27,780 nt of DNA, taken from a virus. Within the stretch, counting starts at the first letter, position 1. Every line of letters begins with the position of its first letter. Below, piece after piece: positions 16,835-24,292 of this stretch. The translations under genes and the position numbers were made by a program. The DNA lies in the IMG/VR virus record IMGVR_UViG_3300044993_000085, positions 1 to 27,780 of that record. One strand, given 5' to 3'. Below the pieces are notes generated by a model, which ran no database searches, was not told the DNA's origin, and worked only from the letters and a program-made list of their open reading frames with translations.

Positions 16835-18055
16835 ATGGCAAACGTACCAAACACAGTACAGACAATCGGAGATAAAATATCAACAACCCTAACAGCGTCT
16901 ATCAGTGCATCTGATACAACAATAACAGTAAATTCTGGGGCTGGAATGAATCCAAATGGAGGTTATATTATTATAGACCCAAACACATCGACTGAAGAAA
17001 TAGTATATATTGAGTCAGTATCCGGAAATACGTTAACAGTTGCTTCAAATGGAAGGGGGAGAGGCGCAACCATTGCTACATCACACAACGTAGGGGCAGT
17101 TGTAACTGATATAATAACAAATGAAATGTTTAATAGACCACGCACAGCATTTGTTGCAGAACATAACGACAACGGCACACACAAATTAGAAACTAATACT
17201 TTTGATAACTTTATTAGCGCTGCCGGTTTAATTAGTGGCAAAATAACAGCAAGTACAGCATCAAATAATTTACTAGTTAGCATTGTATATGCAGATGGAA
17301 GTACACCTTCAAGTACAAATCCAGTAAGGGTAATGATAAATAACACAGTCCGAAGAATTACTTCATCTTTATCTGTGACAGTCTCTGGAGGTTCTAATAA
17401 TTTTGATACAGATTCTTTAGGCACAAATAAAACATTGAATTTATTTATATTTGCATTTTGGTCAAGTGCAGATCAAAAAATAGGAATAGGAGTAAGCAGG
17501 GCAAATTTGGGATCTTTATATTCTGATTATTCTAATAGTTCAAGTAACGCCAGATATATGGCAACAGGTGGTGCTGCAGTTTCATCATCAGATGTATTTG
17601 TAAACATTGGAAAATTTGCAGTTACCATGACGGGTCAAAACTATACCGGGGTGTCTAGAATACAGCAAGGATCTAATTTAGAAATTAGTGAAAAATTTAA
17701 CTACTCACCAACTGTAACAGGAAGTGGTTCAATGACAATTACAAGTTTATCAATTAATAATGCAACATATCAAATAAACGGTCAATTAGTGAGCGTACAG
17801 GCTGACTTATCATTTACTACAGGAGGAACAGCAAGCAGTGCGGTAAGAATATCATTACCAATTCCAGCAGTATTAGCAGGTGGGCGTATAATAGGGGTTA
17901 CTCAATATGTAGGAGGTGGTTCAAATGCACCAAACTATACTTGTTCTATAATAAACTCTACACCCACGCTTGCAATTATTGAAAGAGATACCGGAGCTAA
18001 TTTTACTCTTGGTTCATCTTTTGCACGTATTAATATTACATATCCTATAGTATGA
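16835..18055 (+). CDS. Tail fibre / receptor-binding protein candidate
   Basis: A 406-residue Ser/Thr/Asn-rich beta protein with very little charge. Residues ~14-95 match a common phage module: LTASISASDTTITVNS, then EEIVYIESVSGNTLTV, GRGRGATIATSHNVGA and AVVTDIITNEMF. This module anchors fibre or tail-tip proteins in many phages. The remainder is repetitive beta sequence with no enzymatic motif. It is the last structural gene and overlaps the holin-like gene by an ATGA. Receptor binding is the likely role but cannot be proven from sequence; a minor virion decoration protein is the main alternative. Confidence 0.7.
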   Translation: MANVPNTVQTIGDKISTTLTASISASDTTITVNSGAGMNPNGGYIIIDPNTSTEEIVYIESVSGNTLTVASNGRGRGATIATSHNVGAVVTDIITNEMFNRPRTAFVAEHNDNGTHKLETNTFDNFISAAGLISGKITASTASNNLLVSIVYADGSTPSSTNPVRVMINNTVRRITSSLSVTVSGGSNNFDTDSLGTNKTLNLFIFAFWSSADQKIGIGVSRANLGSLYSDYSNSSSNARYMATGGAAVSSSDVFVNIGKFAVTMTGQNYTGVSRIQQGSNLEISEKFNYSPTVTGSGSMTITSLSINNATYQINGQLVSVQADLSFTTGGTASSAVRISLPIPAVLAGGRIIGVTQYVGGGSNAPNYTCSIINSTPTLAIIERDTGANFTLGSSFARINITYPIV

Positions 18056-18408
18056 TAGAGGGTGAGGTAGTAAAATTACTAATAGACAACGGTTTTGCTA
18101 CACTCTCAAGTGCGGCTTTATTTATATGTTTAGTCTGGGTAGTAAAAAAACAAGCTCAAGTTGTAGATATACAACGAGAACAAAGCCAAAAAAATTTAGA
18201 AAAGATGGCAGAAATGTCTTTGCAATTTGCCAAATCTGTTGATGCTATAACTTATGAATTTCATTCATTTATAGAAAATTCAAGCTCAAAACAAGCTCAA
18301 ATATTGTCAAATACAGAAAAAATTGATAATAAAACAGACTTCATAATTAATCAAGCCAATTCAATAATTAACTTGGTAAAATCTAAAAAAACAATTTCTA
18401 AAAGTTAA
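18052..18408 (+). CDS. One-TM holin-like protein with cytoplasmic coiled coil
   Basis: A 118-residue protein with a single hydrophobic segment at about residues 14-31 (GFATLSSAALFICLVWVV), immediately followed by Lys-Lys and a long Gln/Glu/Lys coiled coil. This matches the layout of BhlA/UviB-type holin-like proteins: short N terminus, one TM and a charged helical tail. It starts at an ATGA overlap with the fibre gene, at the end of the late operon. Its 3' end overlaps the convergent minus-strand gene by 4 bases. A membrane-anchored structural or spanin-like role is possible. Confidence 0.6.
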   Translation: MIEGEVVKLLIDNGFATLSSAALFICLVWVVKKQAQVVDIQREQSQKNLEKMAEMSLQFAKSVDAITYEFHSFIENSSSKQAQILSNTEKIDNKTDFIINQANSIINLVKSKKTISKS

Positions 18409-18623
18409 TCTGTAGTTTTAGATTTAAAGTTTAAGGCAATATATAACAAAATATTCACAGTTGTCATTATTAGAATATCAATATATTCATTAGTACCCTT
18501 CAAAGCTTCCAAGTCTCGCACAATTAGCAAAGTAAAAGCATTTAACATAATATAGAAACATGCTTTAATTTCCTTAGGCAGCTTATTAAATTTATCAGAT
18601 ACTTTATTGAGTAAATTAATCAT
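18405..18623 (-). CDS. Two-TM holin-like membrane protein
   Basis: A 72-residue protein with two predicted membrane spans, about residues 20-36 (IKACFYIMLNAFTLLIV) and 47-66 (YIDILIMTTVNILLYIALNF), separated by a charged loop RDLEALKGTNE. It has a basic C terminus. Size and topology fit a class II-type holin. It lies just downstream of the amidase on the same strand (32-base gap), the usual holin-endolysin pairing. Its tail overlaps the convergent one-TM gene by 4 bases. Two candidate holins facing each other raises the possibility of a holin/antiholin pair. Confidence 0.65.
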   Translation of the reverse strand: MINLLNKVSDKFNKLPKEIKACFYIMLNAFTLLIVRDLEALKGTNEYIDILIMTTVNILLYIALNFKSKTTD

Positions 18624-18655
18624 ATTAATTATTTTATGTAGTAAATTATATTAAA

Positions 18656-19585
18656 TTATTTTTTACCTAGCAATAGTTTAATATATTTCCATAGCCAAAT
18701 AAACAAATTAAAAGGTTTTTTGTTGTCAATTACTTCCTGTTTAGGGTTTAAAAGCTCACTTATTTTTTCATCTAAATCAACAACATTATTATTTTGAGAA
18801 TTATCTTCTGTGGTTTCGTTGTCATTGTTAACTGTGGTTTCGTTGTTATTGTTAACTGCGGTTTGTTGATTATTAGTTAATTCTTCATTTCTATATCTTA
18901 ACTCTACAGCTAAAAAAGCATGAGGAATGTTATTTTTAAAACTATATTCAGTCATTAAGAAACCATCTTTTTTGTATTTTGTAACTATTTCAGTATTTTT
19001 AGAAAAAACCGCTTTTTTTTCATGTGTAATAATATCATACAAATAAACGTCGCAGTCTGGTGTATTACTTTCCTCATGTTCAACAAAGCCAGATTTCCAA
19101 TTATTACCGTTTAAAATTTCATAAACTCGGGCTCTTATTTTGTAAAAATCTAAACCGCCTGGGCATCCGGTAGGTGCATAACTATAATGAGGCATTATCA
19201 AATCCATATTTGTTTTATCCCATCCATAAGTATTAAATAAGCTAGCAATTAACTGTGCAGAGGATTCATAGAGGCTATTGGTACGCACACTATCGCCAGG
19301 ATTCCCATCATCTTGATGCTCAATTCCTATGCTGTAAAGATTAGCTTCCCAATTACCTGCATGAAAAGCAGTATCCTTATCTAAAACGTATTGTTCAATA
19401 TTGCCATTTTTAAATATGGCATAATGTGCAGATACATTGCTATTGGGATTATTAAACCAATTATAAAGACTTTCACCTTTTCCATTATAAGTGTGAACTA
19501 TGACATATTCAGGTTTATTAATTTTTTGCCTACCTTTTTGGAAATTATGTTGAATAATTTTTTTAGTTATAGATAAATTTGACAT
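18656..19585 (-). CDS. N-acetylmuramoyl-L-alanine amidase endolysin
   Basis: A 309-residue zinc amidase (Amidase_2/PGRP fold) that cuts the muramic acid-peptide bond of peptidoglycan. The catalytic domain spans about 20-155. Zinc-ligand candidates are H31 (YVIVHTYNG), H133 and C141 (HYSYAPTGCPGG). SAHYAIFKNG, TAFHAG and SIGIEH are family hallmarks. No signal peptide is seen, so release through a holin is expected. After ~240 comes an Asn/Thr-rich repetitive linker (TTVNN units), then a hydrophobic, basic C-terminal stretch (FNLFIWLWKYIKLLLGKK) that could insert into membrane. The gene is preceded by AGAGG eight bases before the ATG, one of few good Shine-Dalgarno sequences here, and by a hairpin leader. 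Confidence 0.9.
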   Translation of the reverse strand: MSNLSITKKIIQHNFQKGRQKINKPEYVIVHTYNGKGESLYNWFNNPNSNVSAHYAIFKNGNIEQYVLDKDTAFHAGNWEANLYSIGIEHQDDGNPGDSVRTNSLYESSAQLIASLFNTYGWDKTNMDLIMPHYSYAPTGCPGGLDFYKIRARVYEILNGNNWKSGFVEHEESNTPDCDVYLYDIITHEKKAVFSKNTEIVTKYKKDGFLMTEYSFKNNIPHAFLAVELRYRNEELTNNQQTAVNNNNETTVNNDNETTEDNSQNNNVVDLDEKISELLNPKQEVIDNKKPFNLFIWLWKYIKLLLGKK

Positions 19586-19618
19586 ATAAGAAACCTCTTT
19601 ATAAATTATGAATAGGCA

Positions 19619-19649
19619 GGAGTAGGCAACTTTTGCAGTTACCTACTCC
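19619..19649 (-). promoter_or_regulatory. Hairpin in the endolysin 5' leader
   Basis: GGAGTAGGCAAC (19619-19630) and GTTACCTACTCC (19638-19649) form a 12-bp stem with one mismatch around a 7-base loop. It lies 34 bases upstream of the amidase start, within the 152-base gap after the resolvase gene. On the minus strand a GGAGG followed by ATG GAG TAG lies at its edge. It could attenuate or delay endolysin synthesis, or act as an upstream terminator. It lacks a clear U-tract in the minus direction. Confidence 0.5.
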
Positions 19650-19737
19650 ATACCTCCAGAAGAAATTAAGTAAGAACTTACTAATCAAACCCAGAGGCAG
19701 GGAGAAGATAACTTTTAAATTAATTATAACATAAATA

Positions 19738-20166
19738 TTAAAGTAAATGATTTATTTTGCTTGTTTTCGATAAATATCCTGCTCTTGCTATAAAATAAGC
19801 ACTGCGTTCATGTTCATTTGTTTTGCCTTGAAATTTAGAAATAGATTTAAACAATTTATCATGATTTGCCATTACAGAAAAACCGCTAGGTTTAATAGCA
19901 ATATAATTAAATTTATTTTTTTCTAAAAAGTCTTGTATTATTTGTGAAACTGCTTTATTTTTGCCTACATTACCACGTGCTGATGCATTATGCCAGTTAC
20001 CTTTTATTAAATTGCTATTTTCAAAAACTATCAATGCGTTTTCTTTTTTTTGTTCTAGAAATTTGAACAATTCCCATAAGTGTAGATACATGACTTGCAA
20101 AAGCTTTTCTTTTTCCACAATAGCAACGCCTGATTTTGTAATTCCCGGATCAATACCTATAATCAT
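19738..20166 (-). CDS. RuvC-like Holliday junction resolvase
   Basis: A 142-residue RNase H-fold nuclease, typical length for phage RuvC-like resolvases that trim branched DNA before packaging. The first strand MIIGIDPGITKSG supplies catalytic D6, and ALIVFENS supplies E49. Helix and strand order then follow the family through YIAIKPSG. The final acidic motif reads TNEHERSAYFIA, where the family usually has an Asp directly before the Ala. Here it is Ser122, with Glu118 and Glu120 nearby. The enzyme may use a neighbouring Glu or be impaired. Its ATG overlaps the TAA of the HNH gene by one base, so the two are coupled. Confidence 0.8.
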   Translation of the reverse strand: MIIGIDPGITKSGVAIVEKEKLLQVMYLHLWELFKFLEQKKENALIVFENSNLIKGNWHNASARGNVGKNKAVSQIIQDFLEKNKFNYIAIKPSGFSVMANHDKLFKSISKFQGKTNEHERSAYFIARAGYLSKTSKINHLL

Positions 20167-20597
20167 TACATTTCACCATAAAAAGGGATTGCTAAATAAT
20201 AAGCCCAAAAATTCCAGGCTTGTGCTATTAATTTTTGTTGTTCATCTTGTGTTAATTCTTCAAACATAATACCGTGATATTTTGCTAAATATTCAATTCC
20301 ACGTTTTCTACATTGTTCTATAGCAAATTCATTTTGGGGTTCGTAATTTTTGAATATACTTTGCAAATTTAAACCTATAAGCTTTGCTTTGTGTCTAAAC
20401 ATTAAATGATATACATAATGTTCAAAAGGGGTACACATAACAATAACATCTTGACTTAAATACACAGCTTCATCTCTTTTATTATGATCTAGATGACTAG
20501 CTTCTAGACAACCTTCAGCCTCCGATAGTTCTGAGCGACCACCGCAACGGTTTAGTCCTTCTTTTCGCTGTTTAAATCTTGTATATTTATTTATCAT
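20166..20597 (-). CDS. HNH-type endonuclease-like protein
   Basis: A 143-residue protein with a likely HNH/beta-beta-alpha-metal core. C18 in RCGG is followed by ASHLDHNK (H35, D37, H38) and then VMCTPFEHYVYHL (H60, H64). The H-x-D-H and later H-x3-H spacing resembles small phage HNH proteins. Such proteins may be freestanding homing-type nucleases or participate in packaging. The C-terminal half is helical, with EFAIEQCRKRGIEYLAKYHG. It is the first gene of the minus-strand operon, coupled to the resolvase by a TAATG overlap, which suggests joint DNA processing. Zinc-binding completeness cannot be judged by eye. Confidence 0.7.
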   Translation of the reverse strand: MINKYTRFKQRKEGLNRCGGRSELSEAEGCLEASHLDHNKRDEAVYLSQDVIVMCTPFEHYVYHLMFRHKAKLIGLNLQSIFKNYEPQNEFAIEQCRKRGIEYLAKYHGIMFEELTQDEQQKLIAQAWNFWAYYLAIPFYGEM

Positions 20598-20624
20598 AAG
20601 ATCTGAGAAAATAATAAATATATA

Positions 20625-20653
20625 TTGACATTTTAAAAAGGTTATTATAATAT
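20625..20653 (+). promoter_or_regulatory. Putative sigma70-type promoter for the rightward early region
   Basis: TTGACA (20625-20630) with TAATAT (20648-20653) at 17 bp, or TATAAT (20646-20651) at 15 bp. It lies in the 79-base divergent gap and ends 23 bases before the ATG at 20677. No clear promoter was found for the minus-strand operon in the same gap. Confidence 0.6.
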
Positions 20654-20676
20654 ATATTTATTAATATTATACTAAA

Positions 20677-21342
20677 ATGAAAAGAAAAAACAAAAAAAAT
20701 AAAAAAAATCTTGCAAACCTTTTTCTATTTAGTTATTTGCTTTTAGGCGTATTTGGTATAAATTATTTTAATAGACAATCTTATCATTATGAAGTGCAAG
20801 CAGAGCAAATAAAAGAGAGCGTAATAATAACAGAGGATAAAGAAGAGGAAGATAAAGAATTTTATCCGGTGCGCTTTGTAGAATCCCCAGAAAACTATGT
20901 AGGAGCATCCATGAGGTACATTGAAAACCCAACAAAAATACAAATATTAGCTTATTTACATTTTATTGGAGAAAGTGAAAACATAGATAAGTGGGGTAAA
21001 ATAATAGAAACTGAATCAAAGTGGGACGTAAACTCAAAAGCTCCTACATACTGGAGCATTTGCAAGCATCCTGTCACATATACACTATGGGGATACAGAC
21101 AGCATCCGACAAGATTCATCGAATTACGCGATTATGATGCGGGCAGGGTATGGCAAGCAACTTGTGAGGAGTTAGGGTCAGAAACGATAGAAAGAGGCGT
21201 TACAGGCGGTTTAGTTCACATTTTGTCCATTGTTTGGAAGGAGGTAGGATGCAATGGCAAAATGCAAAATTGGCATGATGAGCTAAATTGCGCTAAAAAA
21301 ATAAAAGACACAAGAGGATGGAGTGCATGGAGTTATATTTAA
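20677..21342 (+). CDS. Membrane-anchored lysozyme-like (lytic transglycosylase) protein
   Basis: A 221-residue protein with a Lys-rich N terminus and one hydrophobic span at 11-29 (NLANLFLFSYLLLGVFGIN), acting as signal anchor or SAR-type sequence. An acidic linker (45-62) follows. The C-terminal domain (about 85-221) has a lysozyme/SLT arrangement: catalytic Glu candidate E111 in KIIETESKWD, a GLVHI turn (178-182) in place of the usual G-L-x-Q-I, and NCAKKI...RGWSAW (204-218). It would cleave the glycan backbone outside the membrane. It is the first gene of the rightward early/replication region rather than the late operon. It may therefore act during entry or as a second, export-dependent lysin. 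Family placement is by motif only. Confidence 0.7.
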   Translation: MKRKNKKNKKNLANLFLFSYLLLGVFGINYFNRQSYHYEVQAEQIKESVIITEDKEEEDKEFYPVRFVESPENYVGASMRYIENPTKIQILAYLHFIGESENIDKWGKIIETESKWDVNSKAPTYWSICKHPVTYTLWGYRQHPTRFIELRDYDAGRVWQATCEELGSETIERGVTGGLVHILSIVWKEVGCNGKMQNWHDELNCAKKIKDTRGWSAWSYI

Positions 21343-21359
21343 TTATTAATAATTTAAAA

Positions 21360-21629
21360 ATGAAAATTAAAAAAATTAAAAAAACAATTAAAAATTTTGT
21401 TATCAACGTTATTATATACCTTCAAGACTTTTATAAAACAACACAAATAGTAAGAAAAAGTCAAATAAAAGAAAGAGCTTATAATTTGCTAGAAAACGAA
21501 CTAAATCAGCTAGTTTCTGAATATATATATACAAAAATAAATAATGTTGAATTAACTACTACAAGATATACAATGACTGATAGAGCAACATTATATGCAA
21601 TTAAAAAGTGGCTTGACTTAAAAAAATAG
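21360..21629 (+). CDS. Small basic protein of unknown function
   Basis: An 89-residue Lys/Ile-rich protein. The ATG at 21360 is preferred over the in-frame ATG at 21318, which would overlap the lysozyme-like gene by 25 bases. The N terminus is very basic (KIKKIKKTIKNF), followed by a mildly hydrophobic helix (VINVIIYLQDFY) and a charged helical domain ending IKKWLDLKK. The moderate hydrophobic run could be a membrane-associated helix. No family is recognised. Confidence 0.6.
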   Translation: MKIKKIKKTIKNFVINVIIYLQDFYKTTQIVRKSQIKERAYNLLENELNQLVSEYIYTKINNVELTTTRYTMTDRATLYAIKKWLDLKK

Positions 21630-21668
21630 TTTTAAAAAATAAGATTAATAAATGTGAAAGGAAAAAAT

Positions 21669-21869
21669 ATGAAACTTAAAGAAAAAGAATTAAATAAAAC
21701 AGACCTTATAAACCTTTATATAAACAATAATAATCAAGAAGTATGCAAAATTTTAAACATTTCGCATAATACACTACTTAGAATGCTAAAAAAAGCAAAT
21801 ATAAAACTAAAGGGTAAAGGTAATAAAAATCCAGTAGGGAATCACAAAAGCAAATATCAAATTAAATAA
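21669..21869 (+). CDS. Small helix-turn-helix protein
   Basis: A 66-residue basic protein. The segment VCKILNISHNTLLRMLKKANI looks like a helix-turn-helix: helix, turn at NIS, then the recognition helix HNTLLRMLKKA. This pattern is seen in small phage DNA-binding and homing-endonuclease tail domains. ATG 21669 is chosen because AAAGGA lies six bases upstream, one of few Shine-Dalgarno sequences here; a GTG at 21654 would add five residues. A hairpin terminator follows at 21875. It may regulate the adjacent replication genes. Confidence 0.6.
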   Translation: MKLKEKELNKTDLINLYINNNNQEVCKILNISHNTLLRMLKKANIKLKGKGNKNPVGNHKSKYQIK

Positions 21870-21872
21870 AAA

Positions 21873-21900
21873 TTCCCCTGTAAATACAGGGGATATTTTA
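21873..21900 (+). terminator. Hairpin terminator before the replication genes
   Basis: CCCCTG (21875-21880) pairs with CAGGGG (21887-21892) around TAAATA, with a short T-containing tail (ATATTTTA). The GC-rich stem stands out in AT-rich DNA, directly after the HTH gene stop codon. The T-run is weak, so termination may be partial. Confidence 0.65.
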
Positions 21901-21928
21901 AATATTTTATTTACTTATCAATAAAAAT

Positions 21929-22681
21929 ATGATAACAGATAAACAAACAGAAGTCAACACTTTAGAAAATAATAATGATTTAATTTTTTCTCCCCAATAT
22001 TTAATATATCAACTAAAAGTACAAAATGATTATGGATTAAGTGACTTGGAAACTAAAGTCTATAGCTTTGTATTATACTTTTTATCGGATCCATCAAAAA
22101 GGTTTTATTTTACAAACGAACAAATAGGAAAAATATTTAATGTAAATGATTATTCAATTTCGCGTGTTTTTTCTCGATTAAAACAATTAAAACTTTTAGA
22201 TTTTGAATACAAGACAAAAGCAAACGGTGGAAAAGTAAGATTTGTTTCTTTACCAGATAATAAAAATGAAAAAGCCGACTTGACAAAAAAGTCAATTCAG
22301 ACTTGCGGAAAAAGTCAAACAAAAGAAAATAATATAAATAATATATATATATATGCCGAGAAGATGGCAAATGAAGTTAAAGAATATATAAATAAAATAT
22401 GTAATAGAAACTTTAAAGTATTAGATAACAAAACTATACAAAACTGTAAATCATTAATTAAAAATAATATTTCTTTAGAAGAAATATATATTGCAATAGA
22501 TGAAGCTGCAAAGGATAAATATCACAAAGAAACCAAATATAAATATCTAACTCCTGAATTTATAACTAGGGCTGATAAGTTTAATAGATTTTATACAGAT
22601 AAGTTAAAAGTAAAAACCGAACTAATAGGTGTTGATGAGAATGGTATTATATACGATGCAACAGAAAATGGTTATTTTTAA
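21929..22681 (+). CDS. Replication initiation protein (winged helix, phage C-terminal domain)
   Basis: A 250-residue protein organised like phage O-type or DnaD-like initiators. Residues ~35-110 are a winged helix-turn-helix (LSDLETKVYSFVLYF, FTNEQIGKIFNVNDYSISRVFSRLKQLKLL). After a short Asn-rich linker, residues ~140-225 match the conserved phage C-terminal domain (Phg_2220_C type). Marks of that domain are EYINKICNRNFK, a helix SLEEIYIAIDEAAKD, and KYLTPEFITRADKFNRFY in place of the usual yLRPeTLF. It should bind the origin and load the helicase encoded next, four bases away. No iteron array was spotted inside the gene, although the AT-rich linker DNA near 22320-22350 could be an unwinding region. 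Confidence 0.75.
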   Translation: MITDKQTEVNTLENNNDLIFSPQYLIYQLKVQNDYGLSDLETKVYSFVLYFLSDPSKRFYFTNEQIGKIFNVNDYSISRVFSRLKQLKLLDFEYKTKANGGKVRFVSLPDNKNEKADLTKKSIQTCGKSQTKENNINNIYIYAEKMANEVKEYINKICNRNFKVLDNKTIQNCKSLIKNNISLEEIYIAIDEAAKDKYHKETKYKYLTPEFITRADKFNRFYTDKLKVKTELIGVDENGIIYDATENGYF

Positions 22682-22684
22682 TGT

Positions 22685-23569
22685 ATGAGCAGAACAGCAT
22701 TAACATCAAAACAGTTATCAGATACATACGCACAGTTAGCAGACATAAAAAATTATTTAAAAAGTGGAATTGATTTTGGTTATGAGTCAATACAAGATCT
22801 TACAGGGAAAATGAGAAAGGGGCAGTTGTGGACTGTAGGGGGATTAACAGGGATAGGAAAATCATATTTTATACTAAATATAATTAACGGGATTAGTAAA
22901 TATAAAAAATTGAACATTTGTATTTTTGCTGTAGAAATGAGCACGCAAGAATATTTTAAAAGATTAGCTTGCATGAGGGAGGGAATATATACCAGTCAGT
23001 TATATGCAAATCCAGATAAATATGTAGAAAACATCAAAAAACAAATTGACAAGCTATCTCAAGACTTTCCAGAACAAGACAGAATATTTGAAGTGCACGG
23101 AAATATATTTAGTTTTGAGCAAATAGAGAAGATTTTAGGAACTAGAGAAATAGACTTAATAATAATTGATTATGTTCAGGAGTTGACGGTACAAAACAAA
23201 TATAGTGAACATGAAACCATGCCAATATTAGCCAAAAAAATACACAACTTAGTAAATAAACATAATGCTATTGTAGTAGCGGTTTCACAACTTAATAATT
23301 ACGCAACTAATATAGATGCGGCTAAATCACAATCTCAGCCTTTTAGTTTTGGAAAGCAGTTGATAAATGCAAGTGATGTAGCATTGCAGCTATTTAGAAT
23401 GAAAAAAGATGGGGTATTACAAAAACATTTAATTGTGCACGCATCAAAAGTAAGGGATGGTATTCAAGGAATTACAGCATTAAATATTAATGATGGATAC
23501 AGATTATCAGATCTTGATTATATAGAAAGGCAGCTAATAGTTGCAGATTATTTAAAATCAACAAAATGA
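22685..23569 (+). CDS. DnaB-like replicative helicase (RecA-type core)
   Basis: A 294-residue protein with the hexameric helicase core. Walker A is GLTGIGKS (53-60) and Walker B DLIIIDYVQ (157-165). A sensor/Q segment AVSQLNN and the basic-finger loop ASKVRDG (253-259) are also visible. FAVEMSTQEYFKRL matches the H1a-type motif of DnaB. It lacks the ~150-residue N-terminal primase-binding domain of bacterial DnaB, so it is a core-only helicase that may rely on the upstream initiator for loading and on the host primase. It ends in an ATGA overlap with the next gene. Confidence 0.9.
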   Translation: MSRTALTSKQLSDTYAQLADIKNYLKSGIDFGYESIQDLTGKMRKGQLWTVGGLTGIGKSYFILNIINGISKYKKLNICIFAVEMSTQEYFKRLACMREGIYTSQLYANPDKYVENIKKQIDKLSQDFPEQDRIFEVHGNIFSFEQIEKILGTREIDLIIIDYVQELTVQNKYSEHETMPILAKKIHNLVNKHNAIVVAVSQLNNYATNIDAAKSQSQPFSFGKQLINASDVALQLFRMKKDGVLQKHLIVHASKVRDGIQGITALNINDGYRLSDLDYIERQLIVADYLKSTK

Positions 23570-23880
23570 AAATAACGCATAATGTTATAGAATTTAAGGA
23601 AAGGTATGAAAAGATTGAGTATAAGCTAAAACAAGAGACACATACTATTAATCAATTAATAGAATTGACTTTAGAGTATAGCTATTTGATGGATCTTATT
23701 GATGAATATATAAGACCAGAACTAGCAAAAAAGGCAAACAAGTTATTAGATATTATAACTAGTAAACTAGAGAATTTAATAGAAGAAAAAAAACAAAAGC
23801 TTTTAAATTGTGAAAAGGATGAAATATTAAAATCACTAATAATTAAATTAAAAAGTTTAACAATTAAGAATAATTTATGA
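23566..23880 (+). CDS. Small coiled-coil protein downstream of helicase
   Basis: A 104-residue charged helical protein starting at an ATGA overlap with the helicase and ending in another ATGA overlap with the next gene. Heptad-like Leu/Ile spacing runs from about 15 to 100, with an E-K-K-rich stretch near 76-82. No family is recognised. Tight coupling to the helicase suggests a replication accessory role, but this is inference only. Confidence 0.65.
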   Translation: MKITHNVIEFKERYEKIEYKLKQETHTINQLIELTLEYSYLMDLIDEYIRPELAKKANKLLDIITSKLENLIEEKKQKLLNCEKDEILKSLIIKLKSLTIKNNL

Positions 23881-24275
23881 AAGAAATTAAACTATACAGA
23901 AGTCAAGAAGTAGATGAAGCTTGGCAAAAAAGAAAAAGCGAATTAATAGAAAAATGGCATTTAGAAAATCCAGAAAAAACATTTACACATTTATTTGATG
24001 TTAACAATGGTACTTTACACTGGTTAAAAACTCAAAACGTACCAATTACTATAAATTTATTTGAAAATATTGCAATTATTAAAAATGACTATAAATATAT
24101 TGATTGTATAGAACATTATACATTTATTCCACTAAGACCGGTAAAAATGAATAATATAATTAAATCAATTGAGGACTTTATAAATCAAAAACCAATAACA
24201 CCTAAAAATTATGCAATAGTTAAAAAAGACGAAGGAAGTATAAACTTCCCACACTGGCATCTATTAATCTATTAA
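23877..24275 (+). CDS. Unknown soluble protein
   Basis: A 132-residue protein with a mix of helices and strands and many aromatic residues (TFTHLFDVNNGTLHWLK, YIDCIEHYTFIPLRP, NFPHWHLLIY). The aromatic/His-rich C terminus looks conserved rather than random. It is coupled by ATGA to the coiled-coil gene. No catalytic motif is recognised. A new promoter (24293) follows 17 bases after its stop codon, so it ends the helicase unit. Confidence 0.65.
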   Translation: MKEIKLYRSQEVDEAWQKRKSELIEKWHLENPEKTFTHLFDVNNGTLHWLKTQNVPITINLFENIAIIKNDYKYIDCIEHYTFIPLRPVKMNNIIKSIEDFINQKPITPKNYAIVKKDEGSINFPHWHLLIY

Positions 24276-24292
24276 AAATATTTTATAAATAC

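Noticed and set aside
16963-17424. Long minus-strand open frame (153 codons) inside the fibre gene
   Set aside because: It lies wholly within a well-supported plus-strand gene and shows no recognisable family or start context; it results from the Ser/Thr/Asn-rich codon pattern of the fibre.
18379-18425. AAATCTAAAA / TTTTAGATTT inverted repeat at the convergent gene ends, possible bidirectional terminator
   Set aside because: The arms are pure AT-type sequence with a 27-base loop, and the genes overlap; the match is expected by chance in this composition.
22320-22350. AT-only tract in the initiator gene as a replication origin
   Set aside because: No iterons or other repeated boxes were seen beside it, so the AT run alone is not enough in this composition.
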